DNA from: Lutraria lutraria
Lineage: Eukaryota > Mollusca > Bivalvia > Venerida > Mactridae
Direction of reading: 5' to 3'
DNA length: 64,000 nt
Assembly (NCBI GenBank): GCA_964023205.1
Contig: OZ026833.1
Coordinates: forward strand, 39,463,137 to 39,527,136
Shown: positions 11,560 to 23,799 of the stretch, one piece after another
How the letters are laid out: each line of letters opens with the position of its first letter
How positions within the stretch are numbered: the first letter of the stretch is position 1
The notes under the pieces: generated by a model
The model's database searches: none
What the model was told of the DNA's origin: nothing
The model's input: only the letters and a program-made list of their open reading frames with translations
Program-made: the position numbers and the translations under genes

Positions 11560-14074
11560 AGGCTGAATATAATATTTTCATGCGTCGGTATGTAACAGCA
11601 GCTGTAGCCCTGGCTTAGTCTTTAACAAAGTACAACCACATTGTACAGTAACATATTCCGTTTATTATATATTTGTTTTTTTTCCTGACAAGATTGACCC
11701 AAATCTCAGATATATAAAGTCAAGATGACGAAAGCGAATGATAATGATATGATGTTATGTCCGAAATTAACAAAATAATACAACTGCAAACTATTCATAA
11801 TACTACAATTAAAATCGAATAAATGGAGACAACTAATGCATTCATTAATACAATAATTGATAAACAAATAATTACTAAATGATGAATAACTCAAAGAAAC
11901 CCTAAAAGACCGTCGAGCGGACAAGGCCATGCAAATGGTCAACAAGGGCATAGGTCATTCACAAGCAAAGTCATGATCACATTTGACTCAGAAGATATAA
12001 ATATGATCTTCATTATATATGTTACGGTTATTACAAAATTACATAACCTGTTATAAATCATGAATTTTCCAAAAGTTAAGAATCAAAGTACTGAAAGTAC
12101 TGTTAGAATCGAAGTTTAAATGTGTTAGATAAAACCATCCTTAAAAACATTAAAGGCCTGAAAAATCATACTTATTACTGGTAATTATAATTTGAAGGTC
12201 AAATATATGCAGTCTTGTCACAATGTACATCTTTTGGCAAATTAACCACAATTTCCAAGGAAACGTTACACCATTTAACTGTTTGAATAAAAGAAATACT
12301 TCTATTCCTAATGTTAGTAATGACATATAGTAACAAATTACAAGGTACGGCTCATTTTGAAAACCCAAGCACACTCAGTGCTTTCAGCACTTTGATCTGT
12401 CTACAGTTGTTACTATGTAAACTATATAAAACATCTGTTATTCTGTATACTGAAGTTCTGACCTTCTCACTATTCCCAGAGACAATATAGTGTTTTAGGA
12501 CTACTTTACTGAATGAAACAATTTTCAATATGTGGTAAATTGTGTTACCTCAACAATTTACGAATTAAACTTTTGTGCGGATGTATACTTAATTATTGTA
12601 TTTGTTAGTATTACAGTTTAAATTGCCAATGTGTTTACCATGCTTTAGAATGCAATATATCTCCAACTTTTGTACAAACTCCAAAGTCTGCAGTGTATAC
12701 TAGTACAACAAGTGGGACTATCTCTCAATGCTGATGTACATGTAAGAGGCGTCCCTAAATTCTAAGTAGAAAAAGTGGTGTATAGCTATAGGAGCTTTTG
12801 TCCTAAAATGGTTACAACAGAGAGGTAAATAGTACAATATAAAAAACATAATTATTCAACATGTTATCTCTCCAGTAATCATATAAATTACTGTAAAGAG
12901 GTAAATTATGTAATGCTAAGTGAAAGATGACAATGATATAATGTTCTTTTCAATGTTTTTGTGAATACGAGACAGATTAGTACGAAATGGATAAGACCGA
13001 AACAGACAAGGTACGAATCGAAAAGACTACAAAAAAAACAACAACTGATAATTAATTGGGACAATGATACAACAATCCAATAAATTAACCAACAACCTAA
13101 CAAACAAGAGATAATAATAGCTATGACATTAATCATAACTAACCGCAGGACGTAAAATCGTCTTCTCACAAGAAATAACTAATTAAAGCGGACTAGTGAT
13201 AATCTCTCGTGCGTTCTACATGAGCACACAACACTTTACTTCCGGTAAATTGACCAATCATATTCGAGATTATAAAACTACACCATATTGTTAACAATCA
13301 AAGTGCATCTATCCTACTAAACTGGAACTATCACAGGTATCAAATTGTGTGATTACCAATAGATATTTAAGTTTCCAATGATTCTTGATTTTACATTTCT
13401 TCTTGTATCATGCAGATAACAAATGTAACACTATTCGACGGCTTATATCATTTCGGCCTTGTTAAATATGAAAATATTATATGGGTATTGTTCAATTTAC
13501 ATGACAAGGAAAATTCGACAAGGTGCATCAGAGAGAAAATCAAAACAAAAGACAAGTCGATAAAACATAAAATATCGGAGGGGAAACTGACGGAGTACCG
13601 ATATTTTGGTACTTAACCCTATAAAATACTTATTAATACTTCAGGATCTACTCGTACATCATGCAAGAATAGTTCAGGAAAAAACACGTTTTCATGAATA
13701 CCACTCGATGGAGTAAATAATGACAAGTCCCGATTAATACAAATTAATAAGTATTACAAATCACATGCAAAATAACTGACAATGTATCCGATTATGCGTC
13801 ATATTTATGGTACACACATTTATTCGACTTTCCTATACATGTAGTTCTATTGTATATTGTAACATTGAAACTTATCAATTATTACGGGCAAACAACAGAT
13901 TAAATAACCTTTGTTTTCTGTAACTGTGAACAGTTTGCCATCCGTTTGCTAAATCTTATTTACAGAGAATAAATTAAATAAAATCGATGCAAGGTATTTG
14001 ATCACTAATTTCTCCTTGCTTTCAATAGTTTTTCAAAAAAAATCTCGGTTAAAGACCTGCATATTCGAATCGTT
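11560..14074. other. B-unit tail without recognised gene
   Basis: AT-rich. Minus-strand hydrophobic open frames at 11706-11951 and 12906-13169 were examined as possible receptor helices, but they lack conserved motifs and splice context. Sequence from 13330 to 14074 is the inverted match of 6480-7000. Confidence 0.45.
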
Positions 14075-14230
14075 GTCGGAGACAATGTTTAATTGCTGAG
14101 CTCGTATCCCGGCGATCCGAATTCGAATCGCGGTCGCTGCAGGAGATACCATTCTATGTGACATAAATATCGATTTCCTCGATATGTGGAGAAGTTGTGG
14201 GCTCCTTTTGGAAGGGTATATTAATACTAA
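14075..14230 (+). repeat. tRNA-derived SINE in unit B
   Basis: B-box-like 'AATTCGAATCGCGGTCGC' followed by 'gatatgtggagaagttgtgggctcc'. Relative to gene B it has the same placement and orientation as the SINEs of units A and C. Confidence 0.6.
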
Positions 14231-14380
14231 TTAGAAGACTGTCCCGTAAAACTGACCGGTCGCGGAATTCAACGGAAATATTGTTGATAAAAAAGGCTCT
14301 AAATCTGCTGATACAAAGAAAGCAACTGCTCCGCCTTTTTGATGATGCTTTGCCTCTGAATATGTTCTGCGGTTGTCATT

Positions 14381-17300
14381 TCATGAATGTATGTAATAAT
14401 TTACAAAAGGAAGAATGAAAATGATTAGACCAACATAATAAGAAATTACGGGAAGAGTTGGTTCATATCCGCTCTTGCAAACTTGAAACGATCGTTCCCT
14501 TCGAGATTTCTTATACCGATTTATGTAAGCGTCCATACAAACATAAATTCTTGTCTCCTCCTTAGAACCTGATATGCTGACAAACTCGCCTTCCTTGAAT
14601 ATCATTTTATCAACACGTATTGTGTCATCGCTCATCTTTGTGTATTCGTTTAACACAACCAGTGGACAAAACATAATTTCCGACATAGCTATTGATAGGC
14701 ATGTAGAAGCTAAATAATCGTTTTTGTAATTGTATGAGGGAAATGCAAGTGACTGGTCACTAGATGGAATCAACAATGGTCCACTCCCGACTTTCATCTT
14801 CAAAATATTTGAAGTGTTGGAGTTATATTCATCAATATTATTGACAAAGGATTTAAACACATCTTCTAGTTCTATTTGATCATATAAAGTTATTTTCAAC
14901 AGAGCATTGATGTGTATATTTTCACCAACAACATCCCGTTTTGCCACAGAAAAGTCACACACTCGATAATTTGAATGTATAAATAATCTCAACACCTCAT
15001 GGAATATTTCAGTGTCCCCATACTCCTCAGAGATAGGATAGACGGCGTCCACTCTGAAATCTAAGTTCACATTCGCCAGTGTAGCAAACACTTTGTAACA
15101 TTGGTTACCAGTGCGGAGCATTGTAAGTGGACATCTGACATTAATATAACCATTCTGAAATAAATGCAAAATGCATATTGATAATATAAATAATAATAAC
15201 ATTTATTTATAATCTGGGTTTACCACCGTTGTCAACAATTTATCGGTTATAAACGTCGGCCGGCTCACTTAAGAAGTTTCCCTGGACTATATTCTAACAA
15301 GTATTAACGTACATTTTGACCAGGATCCGCAACTTCACCACACGTGGAGGAAAATCGACATTGTTGTATGAACTGTCGCGACCGAGAATCGAACCCGAAT
15401 ATTACTAATAACGAACATTATCAACTGAGTGCACAACGAATCTAAAATGATGATAATATTAAAAGTTCGATGATCAAATTTGAAAAACCATTAGAATAAA
15501 ACCTTCGATATTATGTATACCTTTTGGACCACAATATGGGCGTAAAATGTTGATGATTCTCCTTATCGAAATGGAATGTACGTGTAGATAAAATGATTCA
15601 TGCACTGAAAAAAGTGGTCGATGCTATGAAATGGTCTTATCTATTGTTCTGGTAATCACTAATTGAGTTTTGATGCATTAACATATATTTCTTCATCGTT
15701 GTAGGGGTATGCCTACATGTAGTTTTTAACATTATTCTGTACGCATTTCAAGAAAATAGAAGAACAAGATTCATTGCACGAATAATGATTCGATTATTGA
15801 CGTTATCAAGCTTTTGAACATGAAAAGGTAGTAGCTCTATCTGTTTGACATCAATATTCCTTATTCTGTAATTCTCCATCCACTCTCACTCGCTTCTATT
15901 CTTGCATTTCTACTTTCAGGTTCGCATTCCCTTCCCACTTACTGCCTCCCCTTTCCTCTTCTTCTCTCAACCCCGTCTTCATTAGCTCTCAATCTCTCAT
16001 TCTTTCTTCCCTCCTCCTATTCCCTCCACACATCCTGCTTTCTCCTTTCGTCTCATCTCCATCTTATATTTATAACAAAAGGTACTAAACGAATACTAGT
16101 ACACGACTATACACTGGTCCTACTTCTCAGAAGAGGGGACCTTTCAGAACAATATCATTTTGTTACGTTTTTTCTAAATTCACCGAATTTCATTTGTAAG
16201 ATATCCCTGCATTCTCAACAGATAGATCGTCGGACAAGCCTACTATACAAATAAACAATCAATATCGCATAAGAAACATTTATACAAAAATACTTACTAT
16301 CTCTTCGTTGAAAGTTGCTGGTGATGTACAAATATTCGAATTACTTAAGTTCTTCTCTATCAAATTTAAATGGACTGCTTCATTGGATGTGAGCACTGCC
16401 ATAAAACTTTCGAATGGAAACTCTGGTTCATTTGTTTCATTTGCAAAGCATTCAGAATCCTCAAAAGATACAATTAGATCATTACACATCAAACAAAATA
16501 CGTTCTTATACACAAACCCTTCGTGAACAACTGGTGCATGAAATGTCCGGCATTTTTTCTCGTATTCCGCGTATGATGGACTGAACGATTCACATGTAGA
16601 TATGATATCACGAGGATGGATACATTTTGTGGCATTTATGCCATCAGGTGGTTCAATTTGCAATTCACATGGCATTATTCCATTCTTTAATCTGTGAATG
16701 ATATTCGTTCTTTGAAACGACTCGTTGTAATGTAAATTCATCATATGTATATGACTTATACATCGAAGTTCTTGAATCCAATCGGTGAGGTTGTCATTGT
16801 CTTCGTTACATCTTGCACAATACTTATTTCGATAGTGGCGACCAGTATGACCGCTGTAAGCGGGTATATATTCATTCAGGTCAACCTCACTGGTAGCATG
16901 ACATTTATGTACCAATGTATCGTTTTCTGTTTTGTTGCAATGTTGATAAAGCATGAAGTTAAGCTGTACTGACAACCTCCTTCGGTACCAGACTCCGATA
17001 ACTGTTTGTGTACATAATTCCAACTCTTCAGCACGTGGGCGCTTGTTGGATTCATCCTTGCCATAGCAACAGTTGCCAATTTCGAAACACTCTACACTAC
17101 AAACACAAGGTAAACAACATACTTTGTTCTGTTCAATAACATTTAACGCGTATTCATCGGTCCCGTTGTACGTGCAAAAATTAGCTGGACAAATTTCTCG
17201 TAGAATGCGTACATCATCCGAAGTAGCGTCATTACTGTATCCATTGGTTGACGTATTTTGTAGATTTTGATTATAACTACCTAAGGTTGTCCTGTCCTCT

Positions 17301-17398
17301 GCGTTCGTTTGAAACCTGAAATAGGTTTTATTTGGTTTATCAGCAAGAAGCCCCACAAAAATTGACGCAAGAAGTCTAAACTTTGTTGGTAATCTCAT
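14381..17398 (-). CDS. Cys-rich receptor-ectodomain-like protein, copy B (two exons)
   Basis: Minus strand: exon 1 is 17398-16298 and exon 2 is 15154-14381. They are joined by GTAAGT (complement of 16292-16297) and a 'tttatttcag' acceptor ending at 15155, phase 0, giving about 624 aa. The start is the ATG at 17398, opening a signal peptide (MRLPTKFRLLASIFVGLLAD); the frame is open upstream without another ATG. The cysteine pattern of copy A is kept, including the cluster around residues 70-111, 'HYRNKYCARC' and 'FVYKNVFCLMC'. B is the most diverged of the three at residue level (for example 'CVCSVECFEIGNCC'). The end again has VCM, KKSRRERS and a short hydrophobic segment (VISYYVGLIIFILPF) before the stop. 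Both exons are open despite the divergence, which argues for selection on the protein. The function is unknown; relation to seven-helix receptor ectodomains is inferred. Confidence 0.8.
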
Positions 17399-17493
17399 CG
17401 TGATAAGTCCCTTTGATCTTTTGACCAAGGTCACCTTGTTGTCTGTGTTTCAAACTAAATGCTAGTACACAGACAATCAGAAGCTGACTATAG

Positions 17494-17501
17494 TTTATAT
17501 A
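17494..17501 (-). promoter_or_regulatory. TATA box of gene B
   Basis: TATATAAA on the minus strand, 95 bases before the ATG. Between it and the ATG lies 'AAGGTGACCTTGGTCA' (minus strand), a palindromic hormone-response-like sequence that copy C also has. Confidence 0.65.
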
Positions 17502-17830
17502 ATGGCTACATAGTGTTTTTATACAGTCTAGTGGCACCTGGCTTCTTCTAAGTCCTTTACTGATTGTTTGTCATGTAATGAATTGGTGGAAAGTACGTAA
17601 TTCAGATGTGTTAGATAATTATATCAAATGTTTGCGACGTCGATAAACATTGGTTTCATATGAAGAATTAAAACTTGTAAATCAAATATCAAGTGTCCAT
17701 TGTCAGTTTTGCAACTTACATTATGATAACTCTTGATTGGATTCACATGTGGTCGACGAAGTGTAAATTAAAAACCTCGGCTTTCAAATTCAAGTAACTC
17801 GAAAACATTCGGTCGATTTGATATTTTATA

Positions 17831-18178
17831 TTAATTTAATCAGTGCATCAAATTATTACTAAAGCATCTTCCATGATAGTATCATAACTATATCATGCAG
17901 TTATACTAGATCTCTTACAAAAGATGTTATCTTACAGAATGATTAAGAATATAATTAAAGCTTTTCTCGTATCGCACAAATGAATTCCGTAGATAAATTA
18001 TTTCTAAAGTTATAAATGGTAAACCAAATGACAAAACAGTGACCAAGCTTAGAAATTAACATAGGCATATCCACTTATTTGTATTGTTTGCCGTAAATCA
18101 AAGAATGTAAGTCATCTAGTTTGACCTTTTTTGGACATTGAATGCACAATCTTTAATTCGTGTTTTCAACAGACTGAG
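17831..18178. other. Spacer upstream of unit B
   Basis: No gene or repeat end seen. 'cggctttcaaattcaagtaact' at about 17778 matches, inverted, 27332-27352 upstream of gene C and marks the approximate edge of the shared block. Confidence 0.4.
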
Positions 18179-18389
18179 TACTGTATTTTCATTTATTTTC
18201 GTTGGGCTCAATTTTCGTGGTTTCTACTAAAATGGCTATTTCGTGGGGACATAAGTTCGTGGATTTAGATTTTTGAAAAGAAATGCCTTATCTCTGCATT
18301 TACATTCGTGGGGATTTGATTTCGTGGATGAGCCGACCCACGAAATCCACGAAATTAAATCCCCAACGAAAATTAATGATTCCACAGTA
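18179..18389. mobile_element. Short MITE with TACTGT ends
   Basis: Begins 'TACTGTATTTTCATTTATTT' and ends 'AAAATTAATGATTCCACAGTA', inverted copies with 'TTTTCGTTGG' just inside. Internal sequence is rich in 'TTCGTGG'. I recall this family as common in bivalve genomes. Confidence 0.7.
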
Positions 18390-18419
18390 TTTCATTTGTA
18401 TTTCGGAGGATAGTCAACA

Positions 18420-18900
18420 TCATCAGTACTAATCTTGTTCTTCGATAGTAACAGCAAACTTGTCCACATGAGAGGCCCGTGGTGGAAGACAAATTTGTGG
18501 ACTTAGACATTATGTCTTCGATCAAAACGTCTCAAAGAACACGTGCTTAATCCAGGGTTCGAGGTCCCCAGCTATTATCTGTTTAAGTTTCACGAGCTAG
18601 CCTACTAGCATTAAGTTGTGATTCATGTTCTTATTTTCGTGATAAATATTGTTGTGACAATGATGTTTTAAGAAATTATACGCAAGAATATACTTGTAAC
18701 AAAGAATTACTCTACAAAGCGAGACAGAATCAATCATCAAAATATACTGCGCATGTCTGTAATTTCGGCGTTTAATAAAATGATTTTGTGAAGAATGTTT
18801 GCTGTTAGAATCTTTGATAAAGGCCTGAAAACGGGATAATTTGTTTTGCATTTTTGTGGCAAATGTCCCGATTGGACCGTTCGGAAAAATCAATATCCTG
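18420..18900. repeat. Inverted duplicate of 35400-35930
   Basis: The complement of this block matches 35400-35930: 'catgtgcagtataatttgatga', 'acatcattgtcacaacaatat', 'agctcgtgaaacttaaac' and 'aacaagactggtactgat' have counterparts in reverse order. The open frames 18597-18893 (-) and 35332-35580 (+) are not conserved between the copies, so no gene is called. Confidence 0.6.
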
Positions 18901-20389
18901 TTTTCACGTCTAGATGAGACATTAAGGAATTCAAAGTGTAATATGAAGTGTTAAGAATTGTTTTTTAAATATTGGCATTCTTATGTATTTGTATATCCAT
19001 TAAGACATTTATAGTTGAATTCTTAAAAACTTATACCGTCAGTTAAGAGAGTTACGACCATTTTTGTTCCTCTACCCTAACGTATAATATTGTGTTGTCC
19101 ACAATATTTCAACAAATGGTTTTGTTTGTTCAAGAAGGATTGTAAAACCTTCCAATGTCTGCTAGTAATGTTTAAAATGCGGGATCGAGTGCAATATGGT
19201 TTAATTAAAAGTATCCAATTGAACTTGTACTTGTAAATTGAAAACCTCGGCTTTAAAGCGATTTTGACTGGCTATCAAAATTGAATGGGGTTCATCAATT
19301 AATAAAAATCCGTTGATTTCATGAGACTATAATGTGTAACGTAACTCTTCTTGTTGGATTGAAATAAAATAATGCAAGTACTTCGCTTTCAGCGTTTTTA
19401 TTCTCTGCGACCAAATTAAAATATTAATTAAATTCAATGAGTACCGTTTTCAATTTCATACTGATCTTACTTCCGTTCGTACTCCGGCTGTTCGTACAAC
19501 TTTCGTACTCTCTATCGTACCAACTTGCTTTCTGTGGTCGAACTTTCATATAGGATGTCCAAAAGTGTCTTGACAGTTGGGTGGTCCTTGTTTTCTGACC
19601 AATGGGAACTAAATTAGAGTTTTAATTAACCAATCACTAATGGCTTATGCAACATTGTGCAATTGGTCTTTCTTTAATGCCATATTGCTTTCGTCTTGCC
19701 AAAAGTGAACGGTTATGTTGATAAATATATTCTAAAATTACTTATTAATTATTAGACAACTGTCTCTATATGATCAGTTCACTACAACAATCAAATACTA
19801 TCAAGTGCAAACTATCCATCTGAACATACTTAGAAATGCACGTGTTCATCACGTGCATAACCTAATTCGTATGCTTCTCTATCAAGTATGCACTTATAGT
19901 CATTTAATTATCAATCAATTCATCAATTATATTTACATATAAAAACCAACATGTATGAGGCCACTATGTTACAAATGATCTGACACTTTTATTGCTAATT
20001 ACTCGCTTACATTGTCATTTTCGAATTAAGATTGCCGCCTTATTTGATGACGGATTTCAAAGCGATTTTCGGTTTTTATAGCGGAAATGTTAATCTAGTG
20101 AAGCGTGCCTCCCAATTGTTGTACTTGTTTTCATTTTTTATTTATGGCGTATTACGTAATAAACAGCCGGGTTCGGGGTATAAAATCAAGTCAAGTTTCT
20201 AACGAACGGAGAACGTTATCAAAAATCTGAGACAGGGTTCCCTGCATTATATATTTATAGTTATTTTAAGGCTAGGTTTGCTGCAATATATTACAACATA
20301 AAGAGTGAGTATCGTTGCTAAAAAAATGTAAATTACGTGCGATGTTGGTTTATAGAAGACAACCAAATGTAAAGTTTATAATGCAATTC
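18901..20389. other. Spacer, nothing recognised
   Basis: AT-rich unique-looking sequence. No open frame with protein-like composition and no terminal repeats were found. Confidence 0.5.
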
Positions 20390-22244
20390 ATATTTTTATA
20401 GTCGAATGTCATCATGACCTTGCCTAAGAATGACCTATGCCCTTGTTGACCAATTGCTTGACCTTGTCCGCTCGATCGTCTTTTAGGTTTCTCTGGGTTA
20501 TTTATCATTTAGTAATTATTTGTTTATCAATGATTTTATAAATAAATGCATTAGTTGTCTCCCTTTATTTGATATTAATTGTAGTATTATGAATAGTTTG
20601 CAGTTGTATTATTTTGTTAATTTCGGACATAACATCATATTATTAACATTCGTCTTCGTCATCTTCTTGACTTTATATATCTGAGATTTGTGTCAATCTT
20701 TTTAGGAGAAAGAAAAATATGATAAACTGAATATGTTGCTGTACAGTGTGGTTGTACTTTGTTGAAAGGTTAAGCCGGGCTACAGCCGCTGTTGCATAAG
20801 ATGCATAAGATGCATATTTTGCCTATTCTTGTTTATTTTGTCGGTGTTTTTGCTTTTTAACACATTGGTCCACACAGATATTCAGCATTGTCTTCATTTG
20901 TTGCCCACTATGGAAGGTGCAATCATATAATAACAAATATTCAAGTATTCGTGTCTCAAAGTGTCCATCGATTAAAAAAATTTAACGTGTTGACAAGTTG
21001 GCGCGAATCATATTTTCTCGATCAGGTAATATGAGAAAACCGCTTATTAAAAAGGTGTGGGTTGATCTCAGCGTGTTAAAAGGGCAAAAGGGCAAAAGGG
21101 CAACAAGTCATGCATAAAGTGTCGAATAAAAGCATTTCATTGAACTAAATATATTTCAGTACTAGAAACACAACAAATAAAAGTCGTCCGTCGATCCCTC
21201 GAAGACACTGTCAGAAAGTATTCGTCAGTTCCTAAGATAATCTCACATATAATATCGTTCGTTAATAATGTTCAAACCTTCAAAGTATGATTTTGTTTTT
21301 ATACACGTATATATGTACAACAGCGTATGACGGAAAAGCTGTATACATGTAACTACGTATATTTCTCCTTTTCAGACATCTAAAAACATTAATTGGAGCA
21401 TCTTGCAAAATCGGATCCACTATTGGATCGTTATTTGAATGCCATTTGTTTAGTTTGATTAGTCTTTGGAAAGCTCCAAAGGTCCTTGGTAACCACATTA
21501 GAACTAGTAGTTGTTCGTTCATTCGTGCGGTTGGTCTGTCGGTGCATATCTGTTGGCAATGCGCTGGATATTATGTGTTTTTTTTCATTTTTTTTCATTA
21601 GATCTGCCAGTATCCCCTTTTAAGTCAAATTACTCACATACGAATGAGTCCTTATCACATAATTAGTAGAGTTCTGTGCGCATGATGATATTTGATCAAT
21701 GTGTAACGCAGTGCTCCTCTGTCCGTAGCAATTCGTCTTTAAACAATTGGAACCTTGTCATTGTGTATTTTGTTTTTAAAAGTTTTAAGTCACATATTTT
21801 CATGACCACTTTTATATGTGCAAACGTTACACTCAAGATTATGAAGGTAATGGTCAATTCGATCCGACACAAATATACAAGCCTACCCTCTATATATTTT
21901 TGTCCCATTTAATTGGATTCAGAATGCTTGTACGTATGTGTCGGATCCCTTTAGCTGACCCAGTGGTAATTAACCAGTTATCTGTATGTCAAACTCACCA
22001 AGAATTTTGTATACATTTGAAAGTGTGTAACTTATATCATCCTCACTATCACCATTTACAGTGAGGTTATGACAAAGATATTTTGTAAGCTGTTGACTGC
22101 GACTAAGATGAGATTCGAATGCGGGTCACAATGTTGAGAAACTGACCTAACTACCTAACAACCATTAAGAGTTTAAATATGTTGAAACTTTTCTGTGGCA
22201 GTGTGTTATATAGTATTTGTATTTATCAATCGGCTTGAATATTC

Positions 22245-22335
22245 TCCAGCCAAATTAACTCAGTTTGTAGAGCATATGAGTGGCAAACAGGTCGCGGGTT
22301 CGAGCCCTACATCGGGTACATTAATTCCGTTTTTT
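22245..22335 (+). repeat. tRNA-like SINE head
   Basis: 'TAACTCAGTTTGTAGAGC' (A-box-like) and 'GGGTTCGAGCCC' (B box) have tRNA-like spacing. The acceptor stem does not pair and 'ttttttttgtattttggg' follows, so this is a tRNA-derived repeat and not a tRNA gene. It lies in the segment inserted in unit D. Confidence 0.5.
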
Positions 22336-22834
22336 TTTGTATTTTGGGAATATGACCCATACCCTTAGGATTGGGAATTTTCGCGGTGTTTCAATCAAAA
22401 TTGGGAAAAATTGTATATCTACAATTTTTGCAATGTTCAACCTATTCTCCCATAGAACAGCAGCAGAATAAAGTATTTACCAAGTGATGTTAAACTAATA
22501 AATTTTTTAAAATGTATATATTTTTTTATCTTGGATTTTGAATTCTGTGATTGACACACATTTTGAGGATTTGAAATGCCTTGTCAAGTGTATACATTCA
22601 AAATCTGGCTACAATAAGTTGGATGGTATCCAATGACACCCTTGCCATGAGCAGATAATACTTACTTCTTTGTGTGCATTGTATAAATAGTATGTTGTAT
22701 GCACAGAATTAAGGGGGACCAGAAATCATGAATAGATGCACAAGTCAAATATATTTTATCTTATAAATTGTTTTATTTTTTTACATCATTCAACAGGTTT
22801 TAAAGCAATACAATATTACATACTCTCAACAAAT

Positions 22835-23235
22835 TGAAAAATTAAAGCTCCTCCAGAACCAGGCTGTTCAGTCCATCCTGGCTGGAAGAGATGTTTTGTG
22901 TTGCCTGCCAAGAGGCTATGGTAAAGCACTGGAGTGAGCTATTTCCCTTCCCTTTTGACGAATGTTTTATAGTGGTAGTAGAATCTCTTTCAATTATCAA
23001 ATAATAGAGAAACTGGGGAATAGTGTAGTTTGTTTGAATAAGGGCAATTACCAAAAAGATTTATAAATTTCTATTTAGTCATCTGGAAGATATAATAGTC
23101 AATAATAATTTTACAGAATGTTGTATCCAGAGACACATTTTTTGACTAAAAATGTTGTTTTTAGTGGTTGATGAATTCCTCTTGCAAATTGCTGAGCAGA
23201 TCCAGAACCTGAAAATAAATATTGTGGTAGTTCTA
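22835..23235 (+). pseudogene. RecQ-like helicase fragment (two exon pieces)
   Basis: Bases ~22838-22936 translate to 'QNQAVQSILAGRDVLCCLPR' followed by GYGK, the entry and Walker A region of RecQ-family helicases (usually ..LPTGxGKS), then a premature stop. Bases ~23163-23235 give 'LLQIAEQIQNLKINIVVV', which matches the following 'SPLxSLIxxQxxNLK' segment of the family. The serine after the Walker lysine is replaced and the remaining helicase motifs are missing. Multi-copy RecQ-like genes in invertebrates are often transposon passengers; that origin is inferred. Confidence 0.55.
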
Positions 23236-23589
23236 CGTTAAAAGTTTAAACTAAATATTATAGACCATAATCCTATAGCAACCTGGCCAATAACTGAAAA
23301 AAATCCTTAAATGAGATTTGATATTCTAGTATCATGTTATTGTGACAAATTCTTAAGCCATTGTTTTAAAGCATTATCACTTTATTTATTGTAAAAACTA
23401 TCACTAACTGTTGCTGAATGCTATTCATATCCTAACTTATATCCTTGGAGTGATACAGACTTGGATAAGGAATTTCTCCTTTGCATGATATTAAAAAAAT
23501 ACAAGTTACAGGTATAACACTTGCCTTATGGAATTTGATTGTGACCAATCATATATTTTCTAAGTTTTATCTCGATATTAGTACTGGTT

Positions 23590-23796
23590 TCAATAAGACA
23601 TAAAGAAAAAATGTTTGTTTCTGGTTATCCGACCTACCCTAATTTTCCCTGGCAAACCTACTGTTATTTTTTTATTAGGTCTGAGGACATCCACTTTTTT
23701 CACTTTTCCACCTACTTTAAGATCCAAATTAATAGCCCGACCTATCTGTTCTATTTTATATGAACTTGTAATGAGAAACAAACAATTTTTAAGCAC
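23590..23796 (-). other. Small protein-like open frame, unknown
   Basis: A 68-codon minus-strand frame with non-random composition ('LDLKVGGKVKKVDVLRPNKK', 'VGLPGKIRVGRITRNK'). Such a GK-rich, locally ordered text differs from other short frames nearby. It could be a fragment of a repeat-encoded protein. No family recognised, no promoter or splice sites evident. Confidence 0.25.
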
Positions 23797-23799
23797 TTA

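Larger units (their letters stand above)
11120..17830 (-). repeat. Segmental duplication unit B (inverted)
   Basis: Reverse-complement counterpart of units A and C. It contains gene B, its SINE and the tail landmarks, starting beside a run of 17 C at 11130-11146. Relative to A it has about 1.8 kb of extra sequence between ~11557 and ~13330. Part of that (11590-11970) matches 20400-20810 of unit D in inverse orientation, so B and D are closer to each other in this part. Confidence 0.7.

Noticed and set aside
12906..13169. Hydrophobic minus-strand frame as missing seven-helix exon of gene B
   Set aside because: AT-rich T-runs explain the hydrophobicity; no conserved receptor motifs, no good acceptor site, and no counterpart downstream of A or C.
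14197..14418. Plus-strand frame overlapping the end of gene B
   Set aside because: Starts inside the SINE and runs antisense to exon 2; not protein-like.
22245..22335. Functional tRNA gene
   Set aside because: A and B boxes are present but the acceptor and anticodon arms do not fold; the sequence continues as a dispersed repeat. The same applies to the tRNA-like heads at 6156, 14075, 28900, 30606, 32366 and 41208.
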